Assembly (NCBI GenBank): GCA_019420135.1
Contig: JAHZHS010000001.1
Coordinates: forward strand, 1-28,235
Source: Oscillospiraceae bacterium
Lineage (GTDB): Bacteria > Bacillota > Clostridia > Oscillospirales > Ruminococcaceae
Length of the DNA stretch: 28,235 bases
Direction: 5' to 3'
The position numbers and the translations under genes were made by a program. The notes beneath the pieces are model-generated. The model was not told where the DNA came from. It did not search any database and worked only from the letters and a program-made list of their open reading frames with translations. The first letter of the stretch is position 1. Every line of letters begins with the position of its first letter. Below, one piece after another: positions 14,877 to 23,407 of the stretch.

Positions 14877-16289
14877 ATGAGAAAACAGACTTTTGGTGTG
14901 ATCGTTACCACGCGCAGTTTTTTTCCCTCTCATCTCGTTGACACCGCCCGTCAGCAGGTGACGGCGCTGCTGGAAAAACTGGGATATGGAGTTGTTATGG
15001 TATCCGGACAGGAGACCCAGTATGGAGCGGTACGAACCTTCCAGGAGGCACAGACCTGTGCCAGGCTGTTTCGGGCCCATGCCGACGAGATCGACGGCAT
15101 CCTGTGCATCCTGCCCAATTTCGGGGAAGAGCTGGGCGTGGCTGAGGCCATCAGCCTGGCGGGGCTGAACGTACCTGTGTTGGTTCAGGCCTGCGATGAC
15201 GACTTTGGCCAGCTGGATCTTGCCCATCGGCGGGACGCCTTTTGCGGCAAACTGAGCCTGTGCAATAACCTGTACCAGCGGGGAATTCCCTACAGTCTGA
15301 CCAGGCTGCACACCTGTGCCATCGACAGCCCGGAATTTGAGCAGGATGTACAGACGTTTGCCGGTGTGTGCCGCGTGGTCAACGGCCTGCGCCATGCGCG
15401 CATTGCCATGCTGGGGGCACGTCCTGTGGCCTTCAACACTGTCCGGTACTCGGAGAAGATCCTGCAAAAATACGGCATCTCGGTGCAGACGGTGGATCTG
15501 AGCGAAGTGATGGCTACCGCCGTACAGTATAGTGATGCGCAAAAGATTTCGGACATGGAAAAGAAAATCGTTGGCTACGGCCGCCTTCCGGAAGGCCTGG
15601 AAGGATACAAAATCACCCGGCAGGCCAAGCTCTGCCTTGCCATGCAGGAGACGGTGGACGCCCTGCAGTGCCAGGCATCCAGCGTACAGTGCTGGGACAG
15701 CCTGGAGAACAATTACGGCTGTGCTGCCTGTCTGGGAATGAGCCTGATGGGGGAGAGCGGCAAACCCAGTGCCTGCGAAAGCGACGTGACAGGCGCGGTG
15801 AGCATGCTGGCCGCTCAGCTTGCCGCCGGCAGTGCCCCGGCCCTGATGGACTGGAACAACAACATCCGCGATGACCGTGACTGCTGCATTGCACTGCACT
15901 GTTCAAACTTCCCGCGCAGTTTCTTCGGCACCGATGACATCGAGATCGGAAGTCTGGACGTACTGGGCACCACCCTGGGGCAGGAACGGACCTTTGGCGC
16001 CTGCAAGGGGCAGGTGGCACCGGGTCCCATGACCTTTGTTCGCTTTACGACCGACGATGCCAAGGGCTGCATGAAGATGTATGTGGGCGAAGGCAGCTTT
16101 GAAGCGGAACATCTGCCCACCAAGGGCGGTGTGGCAAACTGCCGTGTACCAGGTCTGCAAAAGCTCATGCATTATGTGTGTGAAAACGGATTCGAGCATC
16201 ACGTTTGCTTTGTGCGGGGACATGTGGCGGATGTCCTGCAGGAGGCCGCCCAATATTTGAATGTTGAATGCTATCGGCATCGGGCATAA
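14877..16289 (+). CDS. L-fucose/L-arabinose-isomerase-like sugar isomerase
   Basis: 470 residues, ATG 14877 after a weak purine-rich site. The N-terminal half is a Rossmann-like pair of domains. The C-terminal half carries the FucI metal and catalytic residues: Glu301 (A-C-E-S-D), Asp325 (M-D-W-N-N) and His441/442 (E-H-H). The Glu-Asp gap of 24 residues equals that in E. coli FucI. It should interconvert an aldose and a ketose using Mn2+. It is shorter than FucI (about 590 residues), closer to L-arabinose-isomerase-like relatives. Position between kinase and hydrolase genes suggests it feeds the kinase. The sugar is unknown; apiose to apulose is a candidate. Confidence 0.85.
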   Translation: MRKQTFGVIVTTRSFFPSHLVDTARQQVTALLEKLGYGVVMVSGQETQYGAVRTFQEAQTCARLFRAHADEIDGILCILPNFGEELGVAEAISLAGLNVPVLVQACDDDFGQLDLAHRRDAFCGKLSLCNNLYQRGIPYSLTRLHTCAIDSPEFEQDVQTFAGVCRVVNGLRHARIAMLGARPVAFNTVRYSEKILQKYGISVQTVDLSEVMATAVQYSDAQKISDMEKKIVGYGRLPEGLEGYKITRQAKLCLAMQETVDALQCQASSVQCWDSLENNYGCAACLGMSLMGESGKPSACESDVTGAVSMLAAQLAAGSAPALMDWNNNIRDDRDCCIALHCSNFPRSFFGTDDIEIGSLDVLGTTLGQERTFGACKGQVAPGPMTFVRFTTDDAKGCMKMYVGEGSFEAEHLPTKGGVANCRVPGLQKLMHYVCENGFEHHVCFVRGHVADVLQEAAQYLNVECYRHRA

Positions 16290-16331
16290 AATGTCCATGT
16301 ACGATCTTACCTGCATAGCCGGAAGGAGGAC

Positions 16332-17276
16332 ATGGTATTGAGACGCAGACAAATCCTGCAGCGCCTCGGGTACACTGTGCCGAAAGAGGCTCAGCTGCGC
16401 CTGATTCTGGATACCGACGCCAAAAATGAAGCAGATGACCAGTATGCGATCCTGCATCATTTGCTGACACCGCTTTTTGATGTGCGCGGGATCATCGCGG
16501 CCCATTTTGAAAGCAAGGCAGTGACGCCGGGAGAAACGATGGAGAAGAGCTACCGGGAGGTGGAAAAACTCCTTGCACTGGCACAGATTGACGACGTGCC
16601 GTATTTCCGCGGGTGCCAGTTTCCGCTGGGCACGCAGACGGATACTCCCGACAGCGAAGGTGTCCGCTTTTTGATCGAGGAAGCCCGGCGGGAGGATGAC
16701 CGTCCCCTGTACATAGCGGTGATGGGCGCAGCGACCAATGTGGCAGCAGCGCTGAACCGGGCACCGGATATTGCTGACAAGCTGGTTGTGATCTGGAATG
16801 GGGGCGGCGCTTATCCGCACGGCAGCCGGGAATTCAACCTGAATCAGGACGCCGATGCCTGCCGGGCACTGCTGGCCAGCAAAGCGGCTGTTTGGCAGAT
16901 CCCCCAGAATGTATATTCCACACTGGAGGTCTCGCTGGCAGAGCTGGCGGCCAGGGTACGGCCCTGCGGCCCCCTGGGGGAGTATCTGTTTGCCCAGCTG
17001 CTGGAGGAGAATGAGCGCTCTTTCCCGCCGGTGGTTCCCTTCCGGACAGGGGAAAACTGGATGCTTGGGGACAATACCACCGTTTCGGTCCTGATGAATA
17101 ACCGCATGATCCGCTGGCATGAACAGACAGCGCCGTGTATTCTGCCCGACCTGCGGTATGCGGATGACCCGCAGGGAAAAAAGATCCGTGTCTACGATTC
17201 GGTGGATGTCCGCATGACGATGGAGGATCTGTTCGCCAAACTTTCGCTGGCCTATGGAAGGAGTGAGAAAAAATGA
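16332..17276 (+). CDS. Nucleoside-hydrolase-like protein
   Basis: 314 residues, ATG 16332 after GGAGGA. Residues ~24-37 read LILDTDAKNEADDQ, an extended variant of the D-T-D-P-G-x-D-D calcium and ribose site of nucleoside N-ribohydrolases (Asp27, 29, 35, 36). The later E-F-N-L-N-Q-D-A-D motif matches the family's N-x3-D signature. No signal peptide is present, so it is cytosolic. The typical enzyme frees ribose from nucleosides. Here it may cleave another pentofuranosyl compound that feeds the isomerase. It overlaps the esterase gene by ATGA. Confidence 0.8.
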   Translation: MVLRRRQILQRLGYTVPKEAQLRLILDTDAKNEADDQYAILHHLLTPLFDVRGIIAAHFESKAVTPGETMEKSYREVEKLLALAQIDDVPYFRGCQFPLGTQTDTPDSEGVRFLIEEARREDDRPLYIAVMGAATNVAAALNRAPDIADKLVVIWNGGGAYPHGSREFNLNQDADACRALLASKAAVWQIPQNVYSTLEVSLAELAARVRPCGPLGEYLFAQLLEENERSFPPVVPFRTGENWMLGDNTTVSVLMNNRMIRWHEQTAPCILPDLRYADDPQGKKIRVYDSVDVRMTMEDLFAKLSLAYGRSEKK

Positions 17277-18262
17277 AAGTGTTCGAAAAGCCGATCGGAA
17301 ACCGGAACGCGATGCTGACCTGCTATGTGCAGGATTTCAGCCGGGAGCTGCCCGCTCTGGCAAACTGCCCGGCGGTTCTCATCCTTCCCGGCGGCGCCTA
17401 CTGCTATTGCTCCGACCGCGAAGGGGAACCGGTGGCGATCGCTTATCTGCAGGCCGGCTTCAATGCTTTTGTCCTGCGCTACACCACGGGACAGGATGTG
17501 CCGATGGAGCAGGTGTTCGGCAACGCATTGCCCGAAGCGGAACAAGCGCTGGACTATCTGCGGACACATGCCGGGGAACTGCATATTCTGCCGGATCAGA
17601 TTGCAGCGGTGGGATTCTCTGCCGGAGGACACCTGGCGGCGGCCCTGGGTACATACGGGCGTGTCCGTCCCAATGCCATGGTACTGGGGTATGCGGTAGC
17701 CAGCGGCGGAGTGGAATCACTCCATATGCATGCCGACATTCCCATGGAAAAAATCGACGAAGCAACGCCGCCTACTTTCCTGTTCGCTACACAGGGTGAC
17801 CGGCTGGTGCCGGCGGTCAACTCGCTTCTTTTTGCACAGCGCCTGGCAGAGGAAAAAATCCCTTACGAACTGCACATCTTCGCCTATGGCGACCACGGGG
17901 CGTCGATCGGAACCCCGGTGCTGAACCGCAAGGAGGAGCCTGCCAACACCGAAGTCAGCAGCTGGCTGCCCATGAGTGTCACCTTCCTGCATCATATTTT
18001 CAACAAGGATGTCCTGGTCCCCGGGAAAAAAGAGGTCCTGACCTTTGGCCTGGATATGAAGATCGGCACCCTGATGGACAATGTGCAGAGCCGCAAGGTG
18101 ATTCATGACTGCCTGCCCGAGCTGGAGGCGGTCTATGCCAAAGGACCATCCTGCGGTGCAATTTCCATCCGCAGCCTGCAGACCTATTCCGACGGGATCT
18201 TCCCGGAAGAAAAGCTGGCCGTTTTGGACAGGGAGCTGGCCAAGCTGAACGATACGATGTAA
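17273..18262 (+). CDS. Alpha/beta-hydrolase, acyl-esterase type
   Basis: 329 residues, ATG 17273 in an ATGA overlap with the previous stop. The oxyanion-hole motif is P-G-G-A-Y (39-43), in place of H-G-G-G. The nucleophile is Ser116 in G-F-S-A-G-G-H. The Asp is in Q-G-D-R-L-V-P and the His in Y-G-D-H-G. This is the family of acetyl-xylan and other sugar-acyl esterases (BD-FAE/Aes-like). About 85 further residues after the hydrolase fold (from ~245) form a helical module of the kind seen attached to some sugar esterases. No signal peptide, so it would deacylate an imported sugar conjugate. Confidence 0.85.
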   Translation: MKVFEKPIGNRNAMLTCYVQDFSRELPALANCPAVLILPGGAYCYCSDREGEPVAIAYLQAGFNAFVLRYTTGQDVPMEQVFGNALPEAEQALDYLRTHAGELHILPDQIAAVGFSAGGHLAAALGTYGRVRPNAMVLGYAVASGGVESLHMHADIPMEKIDEATPPTFLFATQGDRLVPAVNSLLFAQRLAEEKIPYELHIFAYGDHGASIGTPVLNRKEEPANTEVSSWLPMSVTFLHHIFNKDVLVPGKKEVLTFGLDMKIGTLMDNVQSRKVIHDCLPELEAVYAKGPSCGAISIRSLQTYSDGIFPEEKLAVLDRELAKLNDTM

Positions 18263-18266
18263 AAGG

Positions 18267-18286
18267 CGATCCAAAGATCGTTTTTA
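18267..18286 (+). terminator. Weak hairpin between catabolic and transport genes
   Basis: CGATC (18267-18271) and GATCG (18276-18280) are followed by TTTTT. A 5-bp stem is weak, so it is more likely a partial attenuator that lowers transporter expression than a full stop. Confidence 0.4.
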
Positions 18287-18314
18287 TAAATAACAACCTA
18301 AAGGGGGAATGAAC

Positions 18315-19820
18315 ATGGCAGAAAAAGGCGAAGTCGTGCTTGAAGTCAAAGATATGTGCAAGCACTTCGGCGTCACTGTCGCTTTGGATCACGTCAACTT
18401 TGTGCTGAAGGCGGGCGAGGTCCGCGGGCTGATCGGTGAGAACGGCAGCGGAAAATCCACCGTTTCTTCCATCGCGGCGGGCATGCAGAAGGCTTCCAGC
18501 GGTGAGATGTTTTACCTGGGCAAGCCGTGGGCGCCGGGTTCTGCGCTGGAGGCCCAGCGCAACGGAATCTGTATGATCGTGCAGGAAGCGGGCACGATTC
18601 CCAACATTCCGGTGGCGGACAACATCTTCCTGGGACACGAAAAGATGTTTGCGGTGGGACCGTTCATCAACCACGCCAAGATGGTGCAGGCGGCGCAGAA
18701 GCTGCTGGATGAACTGGAGATCCCCATCGACGCATCCATCCGGACCGGGACGCTGGACCTGCAGCAGTGCAAACTGATCGAGATCGCCAAGGCCATGTAC
18801 TGGAAGCCGAAGATCCTGATGGTGGACGAGACAACGACGGCCCTTTCCCAGACCGGACGTGAGCTGCTGTACAAGGTCATGCGCCGGATGGCGGATGAGG
18901 GCAACAGCGTCATGTTCATCAGCCATGACCTGGAGGAAATGATGGAGCAGTGTGACGCGGTCACAGTCCTGCGGGACGGCCACATCATCGGCTCCCTGGA
19001 CAAGAGCGAGTTCGACGGCGAAGTCATGAAAAAGATGATGGTCGGCCGTGAGGTGAAGGGCGACTACTATCGAAGCGACATGGACCCCTACGACAGCGAG
19101 GTGGTGCTGAAGGCTGACTGCATCACCACCCGCCACGACCTGATGTGCTTCAGCCTGGAGCTGCACAAGGGCGAGATCCTGGGCATCGGCGGCCTTTCCG
19201 AGTGCGGTATGCACACGGTGGGCAAGGCGCTGTTCGGCTATGAAAAGGTGCTGGACGGTGCAGTCACGGTGGGGCCTGACAAAAAGGTTGTCAAAAATCC
19301 CTCCGTGGCGGTCAAGCTGGGCATGGCCTATACCAGCAAGGACCGTGACCACGAATCCCTGGGCCTGTCCGGTACCATCCGCGACAACATTGCCTCAACG
19401 GGCTACTGGATCAACGCCCTGTGGGGACCGATCATCTCTTTCAAGAAAGAAAAGCAGTACGTACAAAATCAGATCGACATGCTGTCGCTCAAATGTGCGT
19501 CACAATACCACGGGGTGAACACCCTGTCCGGCGGCAACAAGCAAAAGGTGGTCTTTGGCAAATGGCTGGGCGGCGGTGCGGACATTTACATTCTGGACTG
19601 CCCCACCCGCGGCATTGACATCGGAGTCAAGGCGTCCATGTACCAGCTCATTTACCAGATGAAGAAACAAGGCTGTTCGGTGATCCTGATCAGCGAGGAA
19701 CTGCCTGAGCTGATCGGCATGTCGGACCGCATCCTCATCATGAAGGATGGAAAGATCACCCACGAGGTGATGCGTACCGAGGAACCCACTGAACACGACC
19801 TGATCGACTACATGATCTGA
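18315..19820 (+). CDS. Sugar ABC transporter tandem ATPase (RbsA/MglA type)
   Basis: 501 residues. AAGGGGG at 18301-18307 suits ATG 18315; the ATG at 18309 is only 1 nt from it. The N-terminal half has Walker A G-E-N-G-S-G-K-S-T (41-49) and Walker B ending Asp171-Glu172. Its signature is degenerate (L-D-L-Q-Q). The C-terminal half has an intact signature (L-S-G-G-N-K-Q, ~404-410). Its Walker A lacks G-K-S/T (GLSECGMHTV), and its Walker B reads L-D-C-P, with Cys429 where the catalytic Glu belongs. One composite ATP site is therefore complete and the other is dead. It energises the two permeases downstream for sugar import. Confidence 0.92.
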   Translation: MAEKGEVVLEVKDMCKHFGVTVALDHVNFVLKAGEVRGLIGENGSGKSTVSSIAAGMQKASSGEMFYLGKPWAPGSALEAQRNGICMIVQEAGTIPNIPVADNIFLGHEKMFAVGPFINHAKMVQAAQKLLDELEIPIDASIRTGTLDLQQCKLIEIAKAMYWKPKILMVDETTTALSQTGRELLYKVMRRMADEGNSVMFISHDLEEMMEQCDAVTVLRDGHIIGSLDKSEFDGEVMKKMMVGREVKGDYYRSDMDPYDSEVVLKADCITTRHDLMCFSLELHKGEILGIGGLSECGMHTVGKALFGYEKVLDGAVTVGPDKKVVKNPSVAVKLGMAYTSKDRDHESLGLSGTIRDNIASTGYWINALWGPIISFKKEKQYVQNQIDMLSLKCASQYHGVNTLSGGNKQKVVFGKWLGGGADIYILDCPTRGIDIGVKASMYQLIYQMKKQGCSVILISEELPELIGMSDRILIMKDGKITHEVMRTEEPTEHDLIDYMI

Positions 19821-19835
19821 AAGGGGGAAACTGTC

Positions 19836-20795
19836 GTGCAAAATGCTTTGATGAAATTCAAGGAAAGCCGTTGGACCAGCCGATTGCTTTCTCCCGTCAT
19901 GTTGTTGGTGCTGATGCTGTTCTTCACCATTGCCACCAGCGGCCGCTTTGCCAACCTGCGCAACCTGAGCATGGTGCTGGAGCAGGCACTGGCGGTGGGA
20001 ACTGTGGCCACCGGAGCCATCTTTATTTTCGCCACCGGCAACGTCATTATCTCCATGGGTGCCGCCACGGCACTGGTTGCGACCATCTCGGCCATGGCCT
20101 ACATGCAGACCGGTTCCCTGGCAGTGATGTTTGTGATCGCCATGGTGTCCAGTATGATCCTGATGATACTGACCGGCTTGCTCAGCACCTGGCTGCGCGT
20201 TCCGGTACTGTTTGTGACGGTTGTCATGATGACCTTCCTTTCCAGTGCACAGAAGGCACTTCTGGGTTCCGCTACGCTGCAGGTTCCGTATGACGTTACC
20301 AGCAGCCTCAACGACCTGAACCTGCCGTTGATCCTGTTTATTGTGTTCTTTGTGGTCTGCGCGGTAATCTTCCACTGGACTGCCCTGGGGCGCAGCCTTC
20401 GTTACATCGGCATCAACAAAATCTGCGCAGAGCTGACCGGCATTCACGGCAGCACCCATCTGCTGACGGCCTTCATGATATCCGGCCTGGGGGTCGGCCT
20501 GGGTGCTATCATGACCATCATCCGCAACGGTACCATTACCACAGATACCTGTTCTTCGCTGAACATGGACTGCATGCTGGCTATTGTTTTGGGCGGCATG
20601 TCCTGCTTCGGCGGCTCCCGCTCCAACATCTACTCGGCCATTGTGGGCGCGGTGATGGTTACCGTGCTGAACAACGGACTTCTCCAGCTGGGCGTGTCCA
20701 ACACCATTCTGCAGGCCATCCGCGGTGTTGTCTTTATTGCGTTGGTCTGCACCAGCCAGAAACGTCCCAAAGGCCTGCCCAGCAACGAGGGCTGA
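19836..20795 (+). CDS. Sugar ABC transporter permease (RbsC/AraH family), first
   Basis: 319 residues, GTG 19836 after AAGGGGG, 15 bp behind the ATPase gene. It has about eight to nine membrane segments. The family's cytoplasmic coupling loop (GINKICAELTGIHGSTHLLTAFMISG) contacts the ATPase. The glycine-rich segment GGMSCFGGSRSNIYSAIVGA near the C-terminus is typical of branched-chain/ribose permeases. With the second permease at 22210 it probably forms a heterodimeric pore, rather than the homodimer usual for RbsC. Confidence 0.9.
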   Translation: MQNALMKFKESRWTSRLLSPVMLLVLMLFFTIATSGRFANLRNLSMVLEQALAVGTVATGAIFIFATGNVIISMGAATALVATISAMAYMQTGSLAVMFVIAMVSSMILMILTGLLSTWLRVPVLFVTVVMMTFLSSAQKALLGSATLQVPYDVTSSLNDLNLPLILFIVFFVVCAVIFHWTALGRSLRYIGINKICAELTGIHGSTHLLTAFMISGLGVGLGAIMTIIRNGTITTDTCSSLNMDCMLAIVLGGMSCFGGSRSNIYSAIVGAVMVTVLNNGLLQLGVSNTILQAIRGVVFIALVCTSQKRPKGLPSNEG

Positions 20796-20910
20796 GCCTT
20801 CCTCCCTCCGGAAAGAGGCGCAGCGGTGCCGGAAGTGGAAGCTCCACAGGAAGAACGCATGCGCTTTGTCCGATATTCCGAATCCAACAAATCAAACAAA
20901 GGAGAGAACA

Positions 20911-20925
20911 ATGAAAACCAGATGA
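20911..20925 (+). other. In-frame TGA cutting the signal-peptide start of the binding protein
   Basis: The well-placed site AAAGGAG (20898-20904) serves ATG 20911, giving M-K-T-R and then TGA at 20923-20925. ATG 20926 follows directly in the same frame and runs through the whole gene. The charged start MKTR is what a lipoprotein signal would normally need. This suggests a nonsense mutation with reinitiation at TGA-ATG, or a tiny leader. Confidence 0.7.
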
Positions 20926-22122
20926 ATGCTCGTGAAAACTGTTTCCGTCCTGACTGCAACTGCACTGCTGACGGCCTGCGGCGCTGCTTCGTCCAGCGAC
21001 AGCCCCGCGACCGATTCGCCTTCGACCAGTGAGTCTTCGGCCAGTGAGGCCTCCACCGGCACCGAGTTTGCACCCATGAAGATCGCCTTTGCCCCCACCG
21101 GCATCGACGACACCACGCTGGAGCAGATGGATGCGCTGGAAAACGAGATCGGCCCTGCACTGAACATTGAGTTCATGTTCTCTGAGGCCATCACCGACGC
21201 CGGTGCGCTGACCACCTTCATTGAGAATGCCTATGCATCCGGCTGCGACGCTGTCTACACCAACTCCTCCGGCAACATCGACCAGGCAGCCGCTGTCTGC
21301 AATGATCTGGGCATGTATTTCGTTGGCATTTCCTCCAGCGGCGCCCAGGAAAACCAGGATCTGCCCTACTACGTGGGCGTGACCGGTGCTTCCGCCGAGG
21401 GCTATGCCAACGCCTACAAGCAGGTGATGCAGCCCATTCTTTCGGACGGTGAACAGCACAGCGTCGTCATCCTGTCCGGCGCAGCCTGCTACGGCGCGAC
21501 CTCCTACATTGAAGGTACGGTCGGCTCTCTGGAGGCGCTGCAGGAAGCCTACGGCCTGACCTACACCGAGGACATCTATACTCTGGCCACTTCCGAGGTC
21601 GCCGTCGACTGTGAGAACGACAAGGGCCTGCTGATCACCGTCTGCCCCGGCATGACCGATCTGGCAAACGTCCTTTCTCCCCTGCTGCAGACCGGCAACT
21701 ATGACGTTGTGGTCGGCAACACCAGCGTCCACGACAACATCGGCGTGATGGTGGACGAGGTCGAACGTGAAATGGGCATCGACATCAAACTGATTGGCCG
21801 CGGCACGTTCAGCGATTCCATGTACACCGCTTTCAACTCCACCGACTCCCAGGGCAGCCCGGTCCTGAACGGCAACGTCCTGAACGGCGTGTATGAGCAT
21901 GTGGCTGCTGTCGTCATGCTGCGCAATGCCTTCGACGGCTATGCAGACAACATGCGGGATAATGGCCAGTGCAGCCGCGTCCCCGGCATGGACCCGCTGG
22001 TCATCACCAGTGCGGAAGAGTACAACGCTCTGTCCGGCGATGACATGCCCTTCTCCTTCGTGACCACCGAGGACCTGCTCAGCCTGTGCGGCCCCGACGT
22101 GACCTGGCAGGATATCGACTAG
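20926..22122 (+). CDS. Sugar ABC transporter substrate-binding lipoprotein, with in-frame stops at both ends
   Basis: 398 residues as read from ATG 20926 to TAG 22122. It starts with a short signal (MLVKTV...) and lipobox L-L-T-A-C (Cys18), a Ser/Thr/Asp linker, then a periplasmic-binding-protein-1 (RbsB-like) fold beginning MKIAFAPTGIDD. It would capture the sugar outside and hand it to the permease pair. Two oddities stand out. A better-placed start at 20911 is separated by TGA. After TAG the same frame continues FSDKPTTENILAKFGK to TAA 22173, a natural-looking C-terminus. The body is intact, so it may still work, or be an early pseudogene, or reflect assembly errors. Confidence 0.85.
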   Translation: MLVKTVSVLTATALLTACGAASSSDSPATDSPSTSESSASEASTGTEFAPMKIAFAPTGIDDTTLEQMDALENEIGPALNIEFMFSEAITDAGALTTFIENAYASGCDAVYTNSSGNIDQAAAVCNDLGMYFVGISSSGAQENQDLPYYVGVTGASAEGYANAYKQVMQPILSDGEQHSVVILSGAACYGATSYIEGTVGSLEALQEAYGLTYTEDIYTLATSEVAVDCENDKGLLITVCPGMTDLANVLSPLLQTGNYDVVVGNTSVHDNIGVMVDEVEREMGIDIKLIGRGTFSDSMYTAFNSTDSQGSPVLNGNVLNGVYEHVAAVVMLRNAFDGYADNMRDNGQCSRVPGMDPLVITSAEEYNALSGDDMPFSFVTTEDLLSLCGPDVTWQDID

Positions 22123-22173
22123 TTTAGTGATAAGCCGACCACCGAGAACATTTTGGCCAAGTTCGGCAAGTAA
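22120..22173 (+). other. In-frame TAG and residual C-terminus of the binding protein
   Basis: TAG at 22120-22122 is followed without frame change by 16 sense codons (FSDKPTTENILAKFGK) and TAA at 22171-22173. No ribosome binding site suits a separate gene. The simplest reading is a nonsense change near the original end. Confidence 0.6.
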
Positions 22174-22209
22174 TCCTTCGCTCTTACAAAAGAAAGTGAT
22201 GGTCCTTTT

Positions 22210-23238
22210 ATGAAAAACAACAAACTGTTGAAGCTTCTGAAAGGCATTGCCATTGCCCTGGCTCTTCCGGTTGCCGTCTTTGTCATCATGGAGGTGCTGG
22301 TGTTCCTTACCCAGGGCGAACATGTGCTCAACAGCGCCCTGGATGTGAAGAACCTGGTACGCGGAGGCTGTATCTCCGCCCTGGTATCCTTTGCTTTGTC
22401 CATCAACCTGAGCTGCGGCCGTATGGATCTTTCCCTGGGCTCGCAGTATATCGCAGGCACCATCCTGGGCGGCGTGATCGCCGTGGATCTGGGCCTGGGC
22501 GGCATCTGGATCTTTGTCTTTGCGCTGGTGATCGGCACCCTGCTGGGGGCTGTGGTGGGACTTCTGTATGTCACACTGCGCATCCCGCCCATGGTCCTGG
22601 GCATTGGCATGGCTTGTATTTTTGAATGTATTGCCTTCGCCGTCAGCGATGGCATCGGATTCCGCCTGGTGGGCGTGAAGGACTCCGGTCTGCTCTCCAA
22701 CATCAACTTCACCATCGCGGTGGTGGGGGTGATCCTGGTTTTGATGTACCTGCTGACGACCTACACCCGGTTCAGCTACAATTTCCGTGCAGTGCAGGGC
22801 TCCCAGCGCGTGGCACAGAACGCAGGCATCAACATCTTTCTCAACGTGGCGCTGTGCTATACGGTAGGCGGTGCCCTGGCAGCTGCCTCCGGCGTGCTGA
22901 ATACCGGCATCACCGGCTCCCTGGCACCCTCCATGGGCATGCAGAGCGTGGGCACGGTCATGGCGAACATGTTCCCCATGATGATCGGCGGCTTCTTCCT
23001 CTCCCGGTACATCAACCAGGCCGCCGGCCTCATTTCCGCCTCCTTTGCGGTGGAAATTCTCTCTACGGCACTGATCAAGTTCAACATCTCCGACGCCATG
23101 AACAGCTGCATCAATATGGTGATCTACATCGCCTTCCTGATCTATCTGTTCAACGTGGATCGCATTGCGCAGGCGCGGTGGGACAAACAGCGCATCGCGC
23201 AGGCCCAGGAAATGAAACGAGCGATGGCGGCGCAGTAA
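22210..23238 (+). CDS. Sugar ABC transporter permease, second
   Basis: 342 residues, ATG 22210 with only a weak purine-rich site upstream. It has the same RbsC/AraH-type fold as the first permease but a distinct sequence, with about nine membrane segments. The coupling loop is QGSQRVAQNAGINIFLNVALCYTVGGALAAASG. The C-terminus is long and charged (DKQRIAQAQEMKRAMAAQ). It is a likely heterodimer partner of the first permease. The binding-protein gene sits between the two, a layout seen in some pentose and signal-sugar importers. Confidence 0.9.
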   Translation: MKNNKLLKLLKGIAIALALPVAVFVIMEVLVFLTQGEHVLNSALDVKNLVRGGCISALVSFALSINLSCGRMDLSLGSQYIAGTILGGVIAVDLGLGGIWIFVFALVIGTLLGAVVGLLYVTLRIPPMVLGIGMACIFECIAFAVSDGIGFRLVGVKDSGLLSNINFTIAVVGVILVLMYLLTTYTRFSYNFRAVQGSQRVAQNAGINIFLNVALCYTVGGALAAASGVLNTGITGSLAPSMGMQSVGTVMANMFPMMIGGFFLSRYINQAAGLISASFAVEILSTALIKFNISDAMNSCINMVIYIAFLIYLFNVDRIAQARWDKQRIAQAQEMKRAMAAQ

Positions 23239-23260
23239 AAATGCCCAAAGACAGTCTGTA

Positions 23261-23301
23261 AACAACGTGTAGAGCGGGGAATTCCTCGCTCTACACTTGT
23301 T
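23261..23301 (+). terminator. Long inverted repeat, possible terminator
   Basis: AACAA-C-GTGTAGAGCG pairs with CGCTCTACAC-TTGTT (15 bp, one bulge) around GGGAATTCCT. The exit is only moderately T-rich (TTGTTC, later CCCTTTT). It probably reduces read-through from the transporter genes into the glycosidase gene or protects the upstream mRNA end. Confidence 0.5.
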
Positions 23302-23407
23302 CAGGGCCCTTTTGCCGGCGCAAACGCCCCCAAAGGGCGATACAGAGGGAAGGGTACAATTCCCGGTACCTGCCCTCAATTCAGAACTTATGAAAAGGAG
23401 AAAGCCT

